This document shows, in pieces, positions 13,710 through 25,825 of a stretch of 64,000 bases of DNA; the first letter of the stretch is position 1, and each line of letters begins with the position of its first letter. The notes beneath the pieces are model-generated. The model was not told where the DNA came from. It worked only from the letters and a program-made list of their open reading frames with translations, and searched no databases. The translations under genes were made by a program, and so were the position numbers. The DNA is from Zeugodacus cucurbitae (taxonomy: Eukaryota > Arthropoda > Insecta > Diptera > Tephritidae), in the NCBI RefSeq assembly GCF_028554725.1, contig NC_071667.1, positions 71,091,001 through 71,155,000 on the forward strand, read 5' to 3'.

Positions 13710-15068
13710 TATTTTATAAAACAATTTATACCACCCAAGGTTTTTATCATAATAGTATAAAATCGTCTACCACTTACTAGTCTAATATTACGTTTGAGAC
13801 ATCATCCACCTAAAAATCAACTTAACACATTACTTTGTCTCTCGAAGATCATTCGTACTACTTAAAAGGAAAATTACTAAAGTCATATGATTTGTTTCGC
13901 CAAAACCTCACAAATATAATCTGATTAATTATATAAACGTTAAGCACCTTAATCTTCACCACTGTGGGGCAGATGACTGATTCTATGGATCATCATGTTT
14001 TATCCTGTAGGTTAATCTCTTTAAATTTTTCTTCAATAGCGTTTCAAATTTCAATAACAATAACGACATGCAATATAATATATTCTTCAGAACTGCCATT
14101 TATATAAACTTCGCGCTTCTCAAAAGGGTTTCCTTAAATTTAAACTTGCTTCGTGAATGATATGAGATATCTGCGACTGCAATTCGACCATTCTAACTTT
14201 ATCCAAACACTTTCGTATGATATCAAACTGCAAAAAATAAAGCTTTATTAATAGAAAATGGCCATAATCCAGAAATATTACAGTGATCAATCAACAAAGT
14301 GTTTACTATAAAGCCGTGCTAAAAAATTTAATTGTTATTACCAACCCATAACCCATAATAAATACATATTCACATTTATAGTAAAGCACATAAAGCTTTC
14401 GGTTTCGAATTCGAAGCTACAGCAACGAAAACTTCTCTTCTCATACAAGAACCGGTAATGGTTTGCTGCAAGCTTGCGCACAAGTGGTTGAAAGCTGTCA
14501 AAGCATAACCTAGAACTTTTGGTGTTGGAAGTTCAAGGAAGGTATAGACTACTTCCGGTTCAACATATTATACCAAAATTTATAAGGGTTGTTATTGGTA
14601 GGCATAGTTTTTTGTTCATACATATATGTTTGTTGAGAAGTTATTGAGATGATAATAGCGGAAGAAATTATTATTTTTTCCAGAAATCTATATTAATATC
14701 CATCTACTTTGACCCTGCTTAACACGAGTAAACCTTTAGAATTTTTGCCTTGTCTAATAGCATTATAGGTATGTTTTCTTTATACACTCATTAATTTTTG
14801 TCTGAAGTAAATAGCAAAATACTAATAATATCCCACTAATCTTCCATTTGTGTTAGAAAATCTGCTTGTAATGTTGAACTGTCAGATTTTGTTTACTAAA
14901 GCGGCTTATTCAAATTAATGTGCAGTCAATAATGGTTACTTACGGTTTTAATCATTTGACTGACTATGCATTAGGGTGAGTCAATCATAAAAAACTAGTA
15001 CTTTTCTGTTTTGAAAGTTAATGTTTTTAAGCAGATAATAATTTCATTAATTGTTAATAAAATATTAC
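13710..15068. other. Unassigned non-coding DNA
   Basis: AT-rich sequence without recognisable genes or repeats. Only short, unsupported open frames were seen. Confidence 0.6.
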
Positions 15069-15540
15069 TTAAGGGGTTATCCCATGTGATGAACAAACAA
15101 ATTTTTTCACCAAGAATTACTTTCTCCATTAACAACTGGAAACTTGAACACGTTTTTCTCAAAACTGTGTTTCAAACGTTCCTCCTTCGTATCTCCAAAA
15201 CGACTTGACCGAGTGAATTGAAATTTGTTAATAATATCAATCGAAAATTACAAAAGCTTCGATTTTTTTATAATAAAAAGCTAAAAAAACAACGCAAAAT
15301 TCGCAATTTTCTTCAAATGTCCTATTTTTGGTATATTCACTTGATTGTAGTGCGTTCCATGGATTTAAGCCTACAGATCAAAACGCCGCTAATTTTTTTG
15401 TTTCCGATAAGTCAATTAGCCGGAATCGTGGAAGAAGTGCGAGTCCATTTTTTCGAGTAAGTATTTTATATAGAAATCATTGTCTTGTACTCCAAAAAAA
15501 TTTTGAATATTTGGGATAATTTTTGAAATAACATTTAGCC
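15069..15540 (+). mobile_element. Diverged TTAA-bounded element fragment (left end only)
   Basis: Begins TTAA-GGGGTTATCCCATGTG at 15069, resembling the TTAA-GGGGTTACATGG ends of the copies at 19792 and 24116. The interior shares a CACGTTTTTCTC / CTCCAAAACGACTTGACCGA type block with those copies. The right terminus could not be located, so the end coordinate is approximate. Confidence 0.4.
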
Positions 15541-16263
15541 GATATAATTCGGATTACCTTAATGTACACACAGAAAGCTAAATATACGTGTTATAAGCTT
15601 ACATAATCACGCGCTGGCACTGAGACCCTCGTGCAACAGGTATTTTTCCCATCTCACTTTGGCCTATAATTCGAGCATGAATTTTCGCAGTCTTTTCACA
15701 TATTCAAAATCAAGATAAATACATGCAAAAACGCATTTTATTTTTGCTGGTGGTGCTTTGGTTTAACGCTCAAAGGTAGAGCAGACTTTGTTAGTTGTAA
15801 GCATGGCACACGAATTTGAGGTTAGTGAAAAAGAATTCTCACAACAGTAATGAAATGAAAGAAAATTGGTGTTCAATAAAACCAACAACAATTATACGCA
15901 CAGTGAACCATATAAGGCTACAATAACTATCTGCCTTCACACACCTTCATTATTATTATTATTGTTCAGCAACTAACATGTTTACATGGAGAAAAGCTCA
16001 ACGGTATATGAAAACATTGTTATCCTGTTTAATACACTTAAATATTATGTCTCAATCTTGCCATACAACCCTTCCTGCTTAAACTCGACGACACGTTTTG
16101 CTGTTTTTTTTCTTTTATTTTATCCTTTTATCCTTAGTAACCTTTTTTTCAATCAAACGCCATAAAGATTGTGCCACATTTGGCCAATAGCCATTGTGGC
16201 CAGCTGCTGATGCCTATCACACTCTGAATAAATGTAACTCACGTTTTTTATTTTAATTTGCAG

Positions 16264-16328
16264 CAAACAACAACAACAGCAGCAAATTTAATGGAATTCC
16301 CAGTTGGAAAGCGGAAAGTCGGAATTAA
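16264..16328 (+). CDS. Candidate short terminal exon (weak)
   Basis: A good acceptor (TTTTTTATTTTAATTTGCAG) is followed by a phase-1 frame that reads NNNNSSKFNGIPSWKAESRN and stops at TAA 16326-16328. It could be an alternative 3' exon of the + strand gene ending at 10 kb or of another + strand gene. Only the splice signal and the non-repetitive tail support it; the Asn run comes from a CAA repeat. It may well be chance. Confidence 0.2.
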
Positions 16329-19300
16329 TACCGAGAAACAGCGACATTGGCAAACCCAATCGCGTCTGCATTTGTTGCTGACAATTTGCATAATTTGAGT
16401 AACGGTTGGAGTTGAAAGAAGCCAAGAAGAAGCGTCGGTAAATAGACAGATATAAGCGTAAGCAGCAATGACTACAGACTATTGCGTAAGTGTGTGTGTG
16501 TGTGCATGTGCTGAAGCAACAGGATGAGTAAGCTCCCGCTGCTCCTGTTGCTGCTGATAATTTATACAACTTGATGTACAAATAAGAATGTGCGCATATG
16601 AATGTATTTACAAAAGTAGGTGTGGAAGTGTAAAATATTATGTATCGACTTAAGTATATGCCAAGCCAAGTTAGATAATCTCATACAGGGTGGCGGCAAA
16701 AATGTCATTTGATATTACTGTAGTGGATAATTGCTAGTACCATTACGCAAATGTTGTTGCATGTTAGTTGGATTTATTTTTATTATGACCGATTTTTTTC
16801 CATCTAAGTATCAATGGGCCTCCTAAAGACCTAGGTGCGTCATCTGACAACCACTTTACCTAAGTATTATATTGGATTAAGTTCTAGGGCTTACCAGAGA
16901 AATGAAAATCAGACTTTGTTCCTTTGTGATAATTGAAATCATCTGTAGATAGATCTCATCCGTCTATAAGCGATTTGAACCCATTACAAATCTTGTTAGG
17001 TGTTTGATTTGTGTGAGACCCAAAATGTGATCACGTAAAGGCGTGATAGTTCAGAGGCAAGTATATGATTCTATCTCGGTATTTTTCCAAACAACCTTTT
17101 AAACTAACAACTGGTAAGTTATTTGAGTGCTTAAGACGCCTACAGAAAGGAGTCTGAAGTTCATTATAGCCCGGTTACTGCGAAAGTTTTAGTAATGGAT
17201 GATTTTTTAGACGTGTGATTCTCAATGAGGCAGTGATTTTCGGAGTTCGCCTCTTTGACACCTCTTACTTGATTTATACTCAGTTTGCTTTGCCATTTCA
17301 TAATGAACAGAGGTATTTCGGAACCGCTTTTGATGCTGACATACGGCTCCGATTTCTGCAATAAGTGGTCGAGAGCCCCGATTCGCGGATTGAATTTATT
17401 CGAGTTAGCCGTGAAACCATTTTTAAACATTATGGTTTATCTTATCTTTATAATAAACGATTCATTTTTTCTGGAAATCTCAGCGCTGGTCAACCTCACT
17501 CACAGCAAGATGACAGCGAATGTCTGACTTATTGCCATTCAGCTGATATTGATATAAATCTGTCTTTCCTTGCACGTTCACCTCTTTCACAATTCCTTGG
17601 GATTCCGCTGTAACCAACCTCGAAGTATAGCCATCAAGGAAATGGTCACTGAGCTTCAGGGTGGTATCGCCGTCCTGCTGTGGAAGAGAAAATAGACTGT
17701 CCTACCTCCGCAGGTAATGACTGTCTCTTCTACTTGAAAAACGATCCAGTGAACGGACGCCTGGAAGTAGAGTTTGTAAGCAAATCCCGACGATAGACTC
17801 CTAAAGCTCTGCTAGAAATACCGAATAATAAAATTTTACAAATAATTATAATTAAGGACAACCGTTAGAAAGAACATAATAGTGAAAATAGCGTCAGTGA
17901 ACATATTTTCCAAAACGATCTGCATATAAACTGATGCGAAGTCTTCAAAATCTCAACTAACTGGTTCACATGAGAAGCCAACTGAGTTTGAAACCGACAT
18001 TGTTAGTGACTTGAAGCACCAAACTTTATATCCAGGATGATTGTTAGAGATCATAAAGGTTATCTTCTCAGCTGAAGGATAAACATTTGGTTATAAAATC
18101 ATTTTTACCTCAAAAGAGTACAAATACTTAGTTGAAGAATGTGATGTACTATTTCTTTTGAAAGACAGTAGTTTCAAACTAGTAGTAGTTTTCAAATTTG
18201 CTCACAACAAAAAATATTCCCTTATTCTCATTAGATGACACGGTACGTCTCTTCAGCACCCTGTTTATTACAAAACCACCAACAAATAAAAACTATCTCT
18301 ATGATGCAGCGTAACAAAAAAGCATATATACTTAGCACCGTGGCTTAAGGTTTGAGTTGTGCAAGAAAAGACACGCAACTGAGAGCACAAACACACACAC
18401 GCATACAAATACATATGCAAATACGTTGCGACATATAAAATGGCCAAAGGAAGACGGAACAATTTTCATTCTTCTTGATTATGTTAATGTCTGTCGCTGG
18501 CAATGGCACTAACGCTGTCAACGACACACACTGTTGCTGATGCTGCCACAAGGCTGCCTCTAGAGGCTAACTGGCTGACTGGCCGTTTATTGCTGACTGT
18601 GCAGCTGACTTCTTAGCGATTCTCTATTTACTAACAAAGTGTTTGCTTTGAGTTTAGTTGGCCACCTTTGCATGAATCCATGGTCGCCAGCTTACTTACT
18701 TAAGTAAAATGTTTTCGCACTAGTCCAGTTTAATGCGCGCTACTGTGACCAAGGCAATGGCGGTGGCTGCCGCTGTGGTAGTGGAGCAACGGCGTTAATG
18801 CGAGTCAACAATACATGGAAACAGAAGAAGAATAAGAAGAGAAGTCATATTATATATGCTTGCTTATATAAAATGATTGTGCGAGTCTCGCATGTATGCA
18901 GGTGCGTTAGCAGCCATAACGCTCGTGTGTCTGTATGTATGTGTGGGTGTGCGCGTGTGAATTGCCATAAATTTTAGGTATGACAGCAGCAACTAGAGCC
19001 CGTGCGACAACTGGTAGCAGCAACAGACACACACACACATACACATTCATATACAAAGTGGAGGAAGAGGAGTGCTCGTAAATGACAACAAAAGAGCGTG
19101 TGCAGAACAAAGTAGCTTTGGCAACAATAAATAAATAAATAAGTTGAAAGTCAGCGCGTTAATGCTGTTGCGTTGCTGTCTCAAATATCATTATTGTTCT
19201 AGTGTTCGAATTGTTGTTGGCACTTATTCTATTTATTTGCTTTATATTCATTTGTAGTATACAACTCTACTCAGGTTTCTCACAGCAAGCAAGCTGGGAA

Positions 19301-19791
19301 AATTGCATTTGCTCTTAGAAAATCTATATTACTTAGTGCGTATATATTTATTTCTATATAATTTATAAATAATTTCTTGGTATTGAAATGTATGTTGAAG
19401 TCGTAAAATTTAAATTCAACAATATTTTAATAAGTATTTTCAACTTTCCATTTCCCATTTTTTAACATCTTTATTCTTTTAAATTAGTTCAAGAAAAATT
19501 TAATGTGATATCATGATCTTTAAAAATTATATTTATATCCTCATCTTTTATGAAAATTATTATCTATATTTTTTCGAAAAAAAAATAAGAAACTTTTTTT
19601 GGTTTTTTTATTCTTATATTTTTTAAATATATTTGTCCTATTTCAGTTTAAACAATAACATTTTTAGCACCACTACTGAGCTAGTTTAATAGATTACGTT
19701 CAATTTAGGGTCCTCAAAAAAGATCTAACTTTGAAATTTATTCTGAGTGTAAGGAATATGAAATTGATTTTTTTTTTATTTTCAAGCTATA
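16329..19791. other. Unassigned non-coding DNA with CA/TG microsatellites
   Basis: TG/CA repeats occur at 16489-16506, 18390-18402 and around 19026-19040. A segment around 17240-17800 is more balanced in composition and may be an old transposon remnant, but no motif was recognised. No gene is supported. Confidence 0.55.
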
Positions 19792-20521
19792 TTAAGGGGT
19801 TACATGGTTTTCGTGGGTTTAAAAATCGATATTTTGTTTTTCGGCTTATTAATTTCTACAACATCTCAAGAATATTATCCTAAATTTTTAAGTCAATCCA
19901 AATAATAGTTTCGGAGATACAGCCTTTGGAAGGTGTGCGCTCCAAGTCAAGTACTATTGTTACTCACAACTTTAAACGCGTTTTTCTCGGAAACGTGTTT
20001 TCAAAGTCGGTTGTCAAATTGTCTCGAAGACTACTCAACCGATCTAGATGAATTGAATTGAACAGGTGTTCGCGATACAATTAACTAGTGCTTGAACGAA
20101 GGATTTTATTTTTTTTAATTACAACTATTTAAAAAAAAAAAAAAATATGTCAAGGAAATTTGACCGAAATTTTTATTTTTTTGGAAAAATGTCTGCCAAA
20201 ATCAAATTTTCATTTTTTTGTCTTTCATTCGTTCATGCACGAGATTATGGTTTTACGAAACACTTCTTTTTGTTTTTTTTTTTTCATTTTGGATGATCCT
20301 GTCAGGATTATCCTGACAACGCGGATGCACCTTTTTTCGAGAGGTCACCGGAAATGACGTCGCAATGGAGGAGTTTTACTGTTTTTTGTGAAATTTTCAG
20401 AAATTATTCTTTAAATATGTATCTATAAGACAGAAAAAATTTTAAATTAAAAAAATATTTTTTATATAGAAAAAAAAATATTGAAAATAGGCCATTTTTT
20501 ACGCGACAAACCCCATGTTTG
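19792..20521 (+). mobile_element. TTAA-bounded TIR element (piggyBac-like MITE), + orientation
   Basis: Left end TTAA-GGGGTTACATGG at 19792. The right end near 20510-20521 is eroded (AAACCCCATG then divergent). The interior is homologous, in inverted orientation, to 24116-24796: shared blocks include ATAGTTTCGGAGATACAGCC, the CTACTCAACCGATCT block, TTTTTGGAAAAATGTCTGCC and CGGAAATGACGTC. There is no transposase frame. The TTAA flanks are what suggest piggyBac-type mobilisation. Confidence 0.6.
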
Positions 20522-20589
20522 ACTATATTTGACTATATATAAATTTTATATTGATATTTGAATACAATATTTGGAGTAATTTTTGAAGA

Positions 20590-21170
20590 GGTAACATGAT
20601 AACTATGGTTTTTTATCTTCTTATTAATTTACATTTATATACAATATCTCTAGAATATTTATCCAAAATTTCAAGTCGCTGCGAGTAATAGTTTTGGAGA
20701 ATCACTCAACCGATCTTAATGAAATTTTAGAGAGATCTTCCAGATACATTTTTTAAAAAATCCAATTTTGTTTTTCGCAAAACTCATAATTTCAATTTTA
20801 TTTATTTACGTCGTCTAAGTTCTAGTTTAGAGTTTTTCCAATCATGACTTTTTTTCTTCACATCATCTTGATAGTAGGATGCCTCTTTTTCCCGAGAACC
20901 TCTACGGACGACACTGATTCTGTTAATTGTTTATAAAAAACATTTTGAATTTTGAAAATAAGTTTTAAAGTTTTACGCAAAAACAGCAATCGATTTTTTC
21001 GAGATTCGAGACTGGGACAGTAGGTGTATTAATATATTGCAGATTTCAAAAGTTTTTAGAAAACTATTTTATATAAAAATAAGAAAAATTAAAAAGAGTG
21101 CTTGAATAAGATATTTCACTTTCTGAGGACACAATCACTTTTATTTTCTCGCATTATTAGAAATCTAATA
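20590..21170 (+). mobile_element. Diverged relative of the TTAA-bounded element
   Basis: Shares the order of motifs seen in the neighbouring copy (ACATGATAACTATGG, ATATCTCTAGAATATT, AGTAATAGTTTTGGAG, TCACTCAACCGATC) but is much more divergent. The ends are not precise. The two copies lie head-to-tail. Confidence 0.35.
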
Positions 21171-22974
21171 TTTGACATTTTTTGCTTAATGTGATATGAA
21201 ATTAACTCTAAAAACCACATTTTTCATATTTCTCAAGCTTTACTCTCCTTCTACTATGCAGTTCGACAATCTCTCTGAAAAAGTTGTAATATTACATCTT
21301 TGCTATATAATATTACAAACAAATTTTAATTTTAACGCAAAAATGTTTCCTTATTTGAATTCGCTATACATTTCCTTAACATATTCCAAATTACAATATA
21401 CACACAAATACTATATTTCTTCATTCCCTCTATTTGCATTAAACAGCGCAATGATAAGCAGTCAACAGTGGCAGCATAGCAGCAACAGTGCTACCACTGC
21501 TACTACTCTCAACACGAAGCAACAATTTGTTGCTTTATCTCCAACAGCAAGCAACAGTCTCTGTGTACACAACAACAACAACAGTCAAAACGCAACAACA
21601 ACAAAACCGTCGCAACAACAACAACGTGTGTCAAGCCAAACTAAGCAATGCCAATGTCGTGAGCGCAAGTTTCACTCGCAGTTGGCGAATATTTATGGGT
21701 GCTCATACACACACACACGTACGGAACTCTAAGCCGGCGCTAAAGAGTGAACGAAAGCTTTGCATATCAACAATTTTTGGTGAAAAGCTGCACGGCAAAA
21801 GTGTGTCTAACTGCTGATACCCGGTCTCAACAAATAACACGCAGACACACACACATACACACTTATACACTGACAGCTGACAGTCAATCAATGGAGTGCG
21901 CTGATAAGCGTATACACTTTAATGTGACTTAATGGTTGAGCGTGTGAAAGCATAAAAGCGGCTGAAAATCATTAGCAAGCGCACACATGAGCTGATATTT
22001 CTGTTATTTGCAATTGTTTTTGTTTTTTTGTATTTGTTATTGTATTTGTAAGTGTAATACATTTAATTGCTGTACAGCTTCCGTTGTCACTCATACGCCC
22101 TGTCTGCTCGCGCACAGCGCACAGTACAAAGCAAACGCACAAAAGTATGCTACATGCAGCATACTCACCATGCGTAAAACTCACCACACGCACTTCCTGC
22201 TGCTGCTGCTGCTGCTGCCTGCATGACGACTGCATGCGATTTGCTGCAGACTTCAGTTGGTAATTTACGCTCGAGCCGCAAGCACTTGTGGACGTCGCGT
22301 GTGAACTTTTGCAACCTATAACCGCAGCTATACTACCAGACAACAACAGCAACAACAACAACAACAACAAAAGCAACAGCAATAGCAATAGCAAGTGCTC
22401 TGCAGCAACAGTGAAGTTTTGTAAGAGTCAGTTGGAGAGTTGAAATTGAATCGGCGTTCGAGTAGAGTCGTTTAATTAGACAGATCCTTGCTTTGTGTAT
22501 CTTTGCTTAAGTCTCAAGTATAACGGTTTGTAAGTTTTGTTTTGTTGTTATAGTTGACCGCAGCAGCTGTTGCAACTCATTAAAGAAACTCACATACACA
22601 CATATAGAGTTATGTTTCAGTGTGTGCATTTGCTTTAAACGACCGCCAATTACAGTATACGCGCATTAAATCAGACACACACACGCACACACACCACTAC
22701 AACGCATTTATTGACTTATCTTTAAAGCTGTAAAAAGCATAGTTTAACGGTTTTATTGCAGTTTCTGCATTTACGAGCAAACATATCATACACGCTCGGT
22801 GTACACGCATGAGTGGCGCTAAAACAGTGAACGGGACTTTTGTGCGCAAAGCATATGCTACAGAGTCGTGAAAAAAAGGAAAATTCAAAATTTTTAGTAT
22901 TTCTTGAGAATTCATATTAAAGCAAATACCGTTAAAGCGCGTGTTAAAGCAACCAAATGAACAATAAATCACAT
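21171..22974. other. Upstream flank of the 23.5 kb exon; CAA/CTG repeats
   Basis: CAA-rich sequence at 21480-21640 and 22335-22372, and (CTG)n at 22197-22218, generate Gln/Asn/Thr-, Val- or Leu-rich frames on both strands. This looks like the proximal promoter or upstream flank of a long-5'UTR fly gene. No core promoter could be fixed. Confidence 0.4.
22197..22218. repeat. (CTG/CAG)n trinucleotide repeat
   Basis: About seven perfect CTG units. They are translated as Leu on one strand and Gln on the other in long shadow frames. Confidence 0.9.
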
Positions 22975-23522
22975 TGACTTTCTGACGGACGGTCGCTCGT
23001 GTTGTAAGTTTACAATTACATTAACGGGATTCAATTAGCGGGCAGGCAAAGACAAGCGCGAGCTCAAAGTGAAGCGAAAGAACAAAAACAAAAAAAATAA
23101 AATAAAAAAAGTGTATAAAGAAGAACAACTCGCTAAACCAGTTGTAATCAGAAAAGTAGTGAACAAAACCGAAAACCCGGATAGCTTAACAAGCATACAA
23201 CAAAAAAAAAAAAAAACAAAAAAAAAAAACAGACAGACATACTAGTCGGTCGACTGTAACCCCAGCAGTAGCCGTCTAATTAGAAGCAACGCCGCGTCCG
23301 TCAAACAAAACAAAAACCAGCGCACAGCAGTCACCAGCAAAACACCGCAGCAGTTGTAACCGGAGACACAGCGGTGCAAGTTAGAGATACCAAGCGTGCA
23401 ACAACAACAACAGGAGGAACAACACAAACAATAAATACAACAGCAAACATTCGTCGAGCTTGAGTTAGCATCGCTTCGCGTACAAAAGGAATTCTCATCG
23501 ACGCACCAACAGAAGATGATAA
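22975..23522 (+). other. Probable first exon (5'UTR plus first two codons) of a + strand gene
   Basis: A purine- and CAA-rich stretch typical of fly 5'UTRs ends in ATG (23516-23518) ATA A, directly followed by the consensus donor GTAAGT at 23523. If used, translation begins Met-Ile and the first intron starts after base 1 of codon 3 (phase 1). The left boundary is only a guess, placed where composition changes. The downstream partner is unknown. The exon at 51730-52665 has a compatible acceptor, but joining them meets a TAG after 19 codons. Confidence 0.45.
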
Positions 23523-24115
23523 GTAAGTCAGTGAGGGAGTGAGAGAGTGTGTGTGTGTGAGTGAGCTGTGTGACAGCAGCTACATATTCGCTGTGCGCTG
23601 TGAAAAATTATTAACATCCTTTGAGTCTTCTCTGATTTTATTGTCTCACATTTCTGGCATTTTGCTTTTGCACTTCTTTTTTTTTACTGTTGCTTTTGTA
23701 ATTTAGCCTCTTTACGCTTTTATTGCCACTTTCGCCGCAAGTGCCCTAAACAGCTCCCGCTACGGTTTTATGTAGCTAATAATTAAAGTTGGCGTTAAAA
23801 GTTGACGCTTAACGCTGTGTATTTGCGGCAGTGAGTGGCACTTAGTGTGCTTTATTTCAGCGCACTGTGGTGCAGAATAGTTGTTAGTTGAAGCTGTTAG
23901 TATAGGGATGAGGAAATAAGATTTTTCAATTAAAAATTAAGTTTCAGTTAATCTTTTATGTTACTCTCTTTAACACTTCAAATACTTTAGGATTGGTTAG
24001 TAACTTGTTAAATTTTCAGCAAAATTGTTTCCTAGTTTCTAAACTATAATAATTTGTATCCATATAACAGCTAAGACCACAAAATATTTTAGTTTAATGT
24101 ATAATCATGTACAGG
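23523..24115. other. Start of a presumed long first intron
   Basis: Begins with GTAAGTCAGTGAGG and then a short GTGTGT/GAGT repeat. No exon seen. Confidence 0.4.
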
Positions 24116-24796
24116 TTAAAGGATTACATGGGTTTGGTATACAAAAAAATATTTATTTCATTCAAATTTTTTCTGTCTTATAGATACATATTTAAAGAAT
24201 AATTTCTGATATTTTCAAAAAAAAAAAAAAAATTAAAACTCCTCCATTGTGACGTCATTTCCGGTGACCCCTCGGAAAAATGGTGCGTCAGCGTTGTCAG
24301 CATAACTACTGACAGGATCAAAAATGAAAAAAACAAAATTAGTGTTATAGTTAAGACCATAAACTCGTGCTTGAACGAAGGTAAGACAAAAAAGTGAAAA
24401 TTGGAATTTTGGCAGACATTTTTCCAAAAATATAAAAACTTCCTTCAAATTTGCTTAATTTTTTTTTTTTTTAATAGTTGTAATTGAAAAAAATCCTTCG
24501 TCCGAACACGAGTAAATTGTATCTGGAAGACCTGTTCAAAATTTCATGAAGATCGGTTGAGTAGTTTTCGAGAACATTTGACAACCGACTTTGAAAACGG
24601 TTCCGAGAAAAACGCGTTTAAAGTTTTGAGTAACAATAGTATCTACTTGAGTTGGAGCGCACACTGTCCAAAGGCTGTATCTCCGAAACTATTATTCGGA
24701 TCGACTTGAAAATTTAGGATAATATTCTTGAGACGTTGTAAATTAATAATAAAACTACCGATTTTTTGAACCCACGGAAACCATGTAACTCCTTAA
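24116..24796 (-). mobile_element. TTAA-bounded TIR element, complete copy
   Basis: Flanked by TTAA at 24116-24119 and 24793-24796. Inside, the ends form imperfect inverted repeats: AGGATTACATGGGTTT on the left and the complement of GGAGTTACATGGTTTCCG on the right. It is homologous to 19792-20521 in the opposite orientation and to 43143-43498. No coding capacity was seen. TTAA duplications with GGGTTACATGG-type ends suggest a non-autonomous piggyBac-like family. Confidence 0.7.
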
Positions 24797-24943
24797 GGGA
24801 ATATTCCTTTAACTCAGGAATATCCAACCGACATTTAACTTTGTGGTAGTTCTCTAGACCAAGAAGTGAATGAATGGCATTATTTTTAACGTACTTCTTT
24901 AGTTTGTATTTATCTAAAGATATTTGATTGTTGTTATACGTGA

Positions 24944-25232
24944 TGTGTTAAAAAAATGACGGGATTTCCAAACGGCCAATTTAATTATGCTTATTATGTT
25001 GATATATATGCTCTGAAGTACGATAAAATTTCCAGTTGTATTCATTGCTTACCTCGTCTGTAGCATCGACTAAGGTAAAACGTGTTTTTCTAAGCTTGTT
25101 CCTTGGGAGGTGTATCGATGATTGGTAGAAGCGCATAAGAGCATAATTTCGAATGGATGCTATTTTAAAGGCGATAAAATAAATAACAAAATACCGAAAA
25201 AAACGAAAATCTCCCGTTATTTTTTGAACTCA
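24944..25232 (+). mobile_element. Internally deleted Tc1/mariner-like element with transposase C-terminal remnant
   Basis: The ends form an imperfect inverted repeat: left GTTAAAAAAATGACGGGA, and right the complement of GTTCAAAAAATAACGGGA. Near the right end (about 25129-25230) the + frame reads EAHKSIISNGCYFKGDKIN, resembling the SNGxYFxGD motif at the C-terminus of mariner transposases. The catalytic region is missing, so it is non-functional. A related right end occurs at 43003-43115. Confidence 0.55.
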
Positions 25233-25455
25233 TTTATATATAATTGAAACCTCTACAAGAATCGACTAAACTAGTAGTGTAATAATTAATGAAATGAAAT
25301 AAATGCGCGTGAAAAGCAGAATAATTTAATTTATTTAATAATATAATTTATTCGTGTTCAAATTTATCGGTAATACATAATTTAAACTATACCAAAAAGA
25401 GACCATTTCAATAAATATATCAAATAATTTAGCGACAACCTTTATATTCAACAGG

Positions 25456-25825
25456 TTGCTCATACGCCGCAGCAATGACTTCTTTCGACAACAATGAAAC
25501 TATTAGGTCTACAACTTTGCTTCCGCCGTTTTTTTTTTGTAAATTAAAGGTTTTTTGTATAAAAACGGTTACAAATGAAATCTCTACAAATATTTTGTTG
25601 GGTTAATGTTGACACAAATGTCCAAGATCGATATAAAACGATTTAATCGATTTAATCGACCAATGCTTGACTCTGGAGACATCTATTGGAAAATGGCAAA
25701 TGGAAGCAAAGTTGTAGACCTAATAAAAAAAATGCCCAAAATTTCAAATATTTAAAACAAATTACATCGTGATTATTGAGATTTTCAAAGCATAATTTGA
25801 AAATAGTGGTTACTCATACGCCCTG
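25456..25825 (+). repeat. Segment flanked by direct copies of a [T]CATACGCC motif
   Basis: GTTGCTCATACGCCGC near 25455 and GTTACTCATACGCCCTG at 25809-25825 flank a 350-bp interval that holds a 221-bp TIR element. The motif recurs elsewhere in the window (22087, 27819, 27996, 58893; inverted at about 45107), which suggests it is a terminus of a dispersed element. Confidence 0.35.
25503..25723. mobile_element. 221-bp mariner-like MITE with TA target duplication
   Basis: TA dinucleotides at 25501-25502 and 25724-25725 flank near-perfect 22-bp inverted repeats: TTAGGTCTACAACTTTGCTT on the left and its reverse complement on the right. The interior has no coding frame. TA flanks and length fit a non-autonomous Tc1/mariner element. 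Confidence 0.75.

Noticed and set aside
21196..21732. 178-codon + strand frame with an ATG start and Gln/Asn/Thr-rich end
   Set aside because: The first half is AT-driven and overlaps the fading edge of a transposon copy; the second half is translated CAA repeats. No conserved-looking segment.
21972..22394. Minus-strand frame beginning with a long Leu run
   Set aside because: Leu run is an antisense reading of CAA/CAG repeats.
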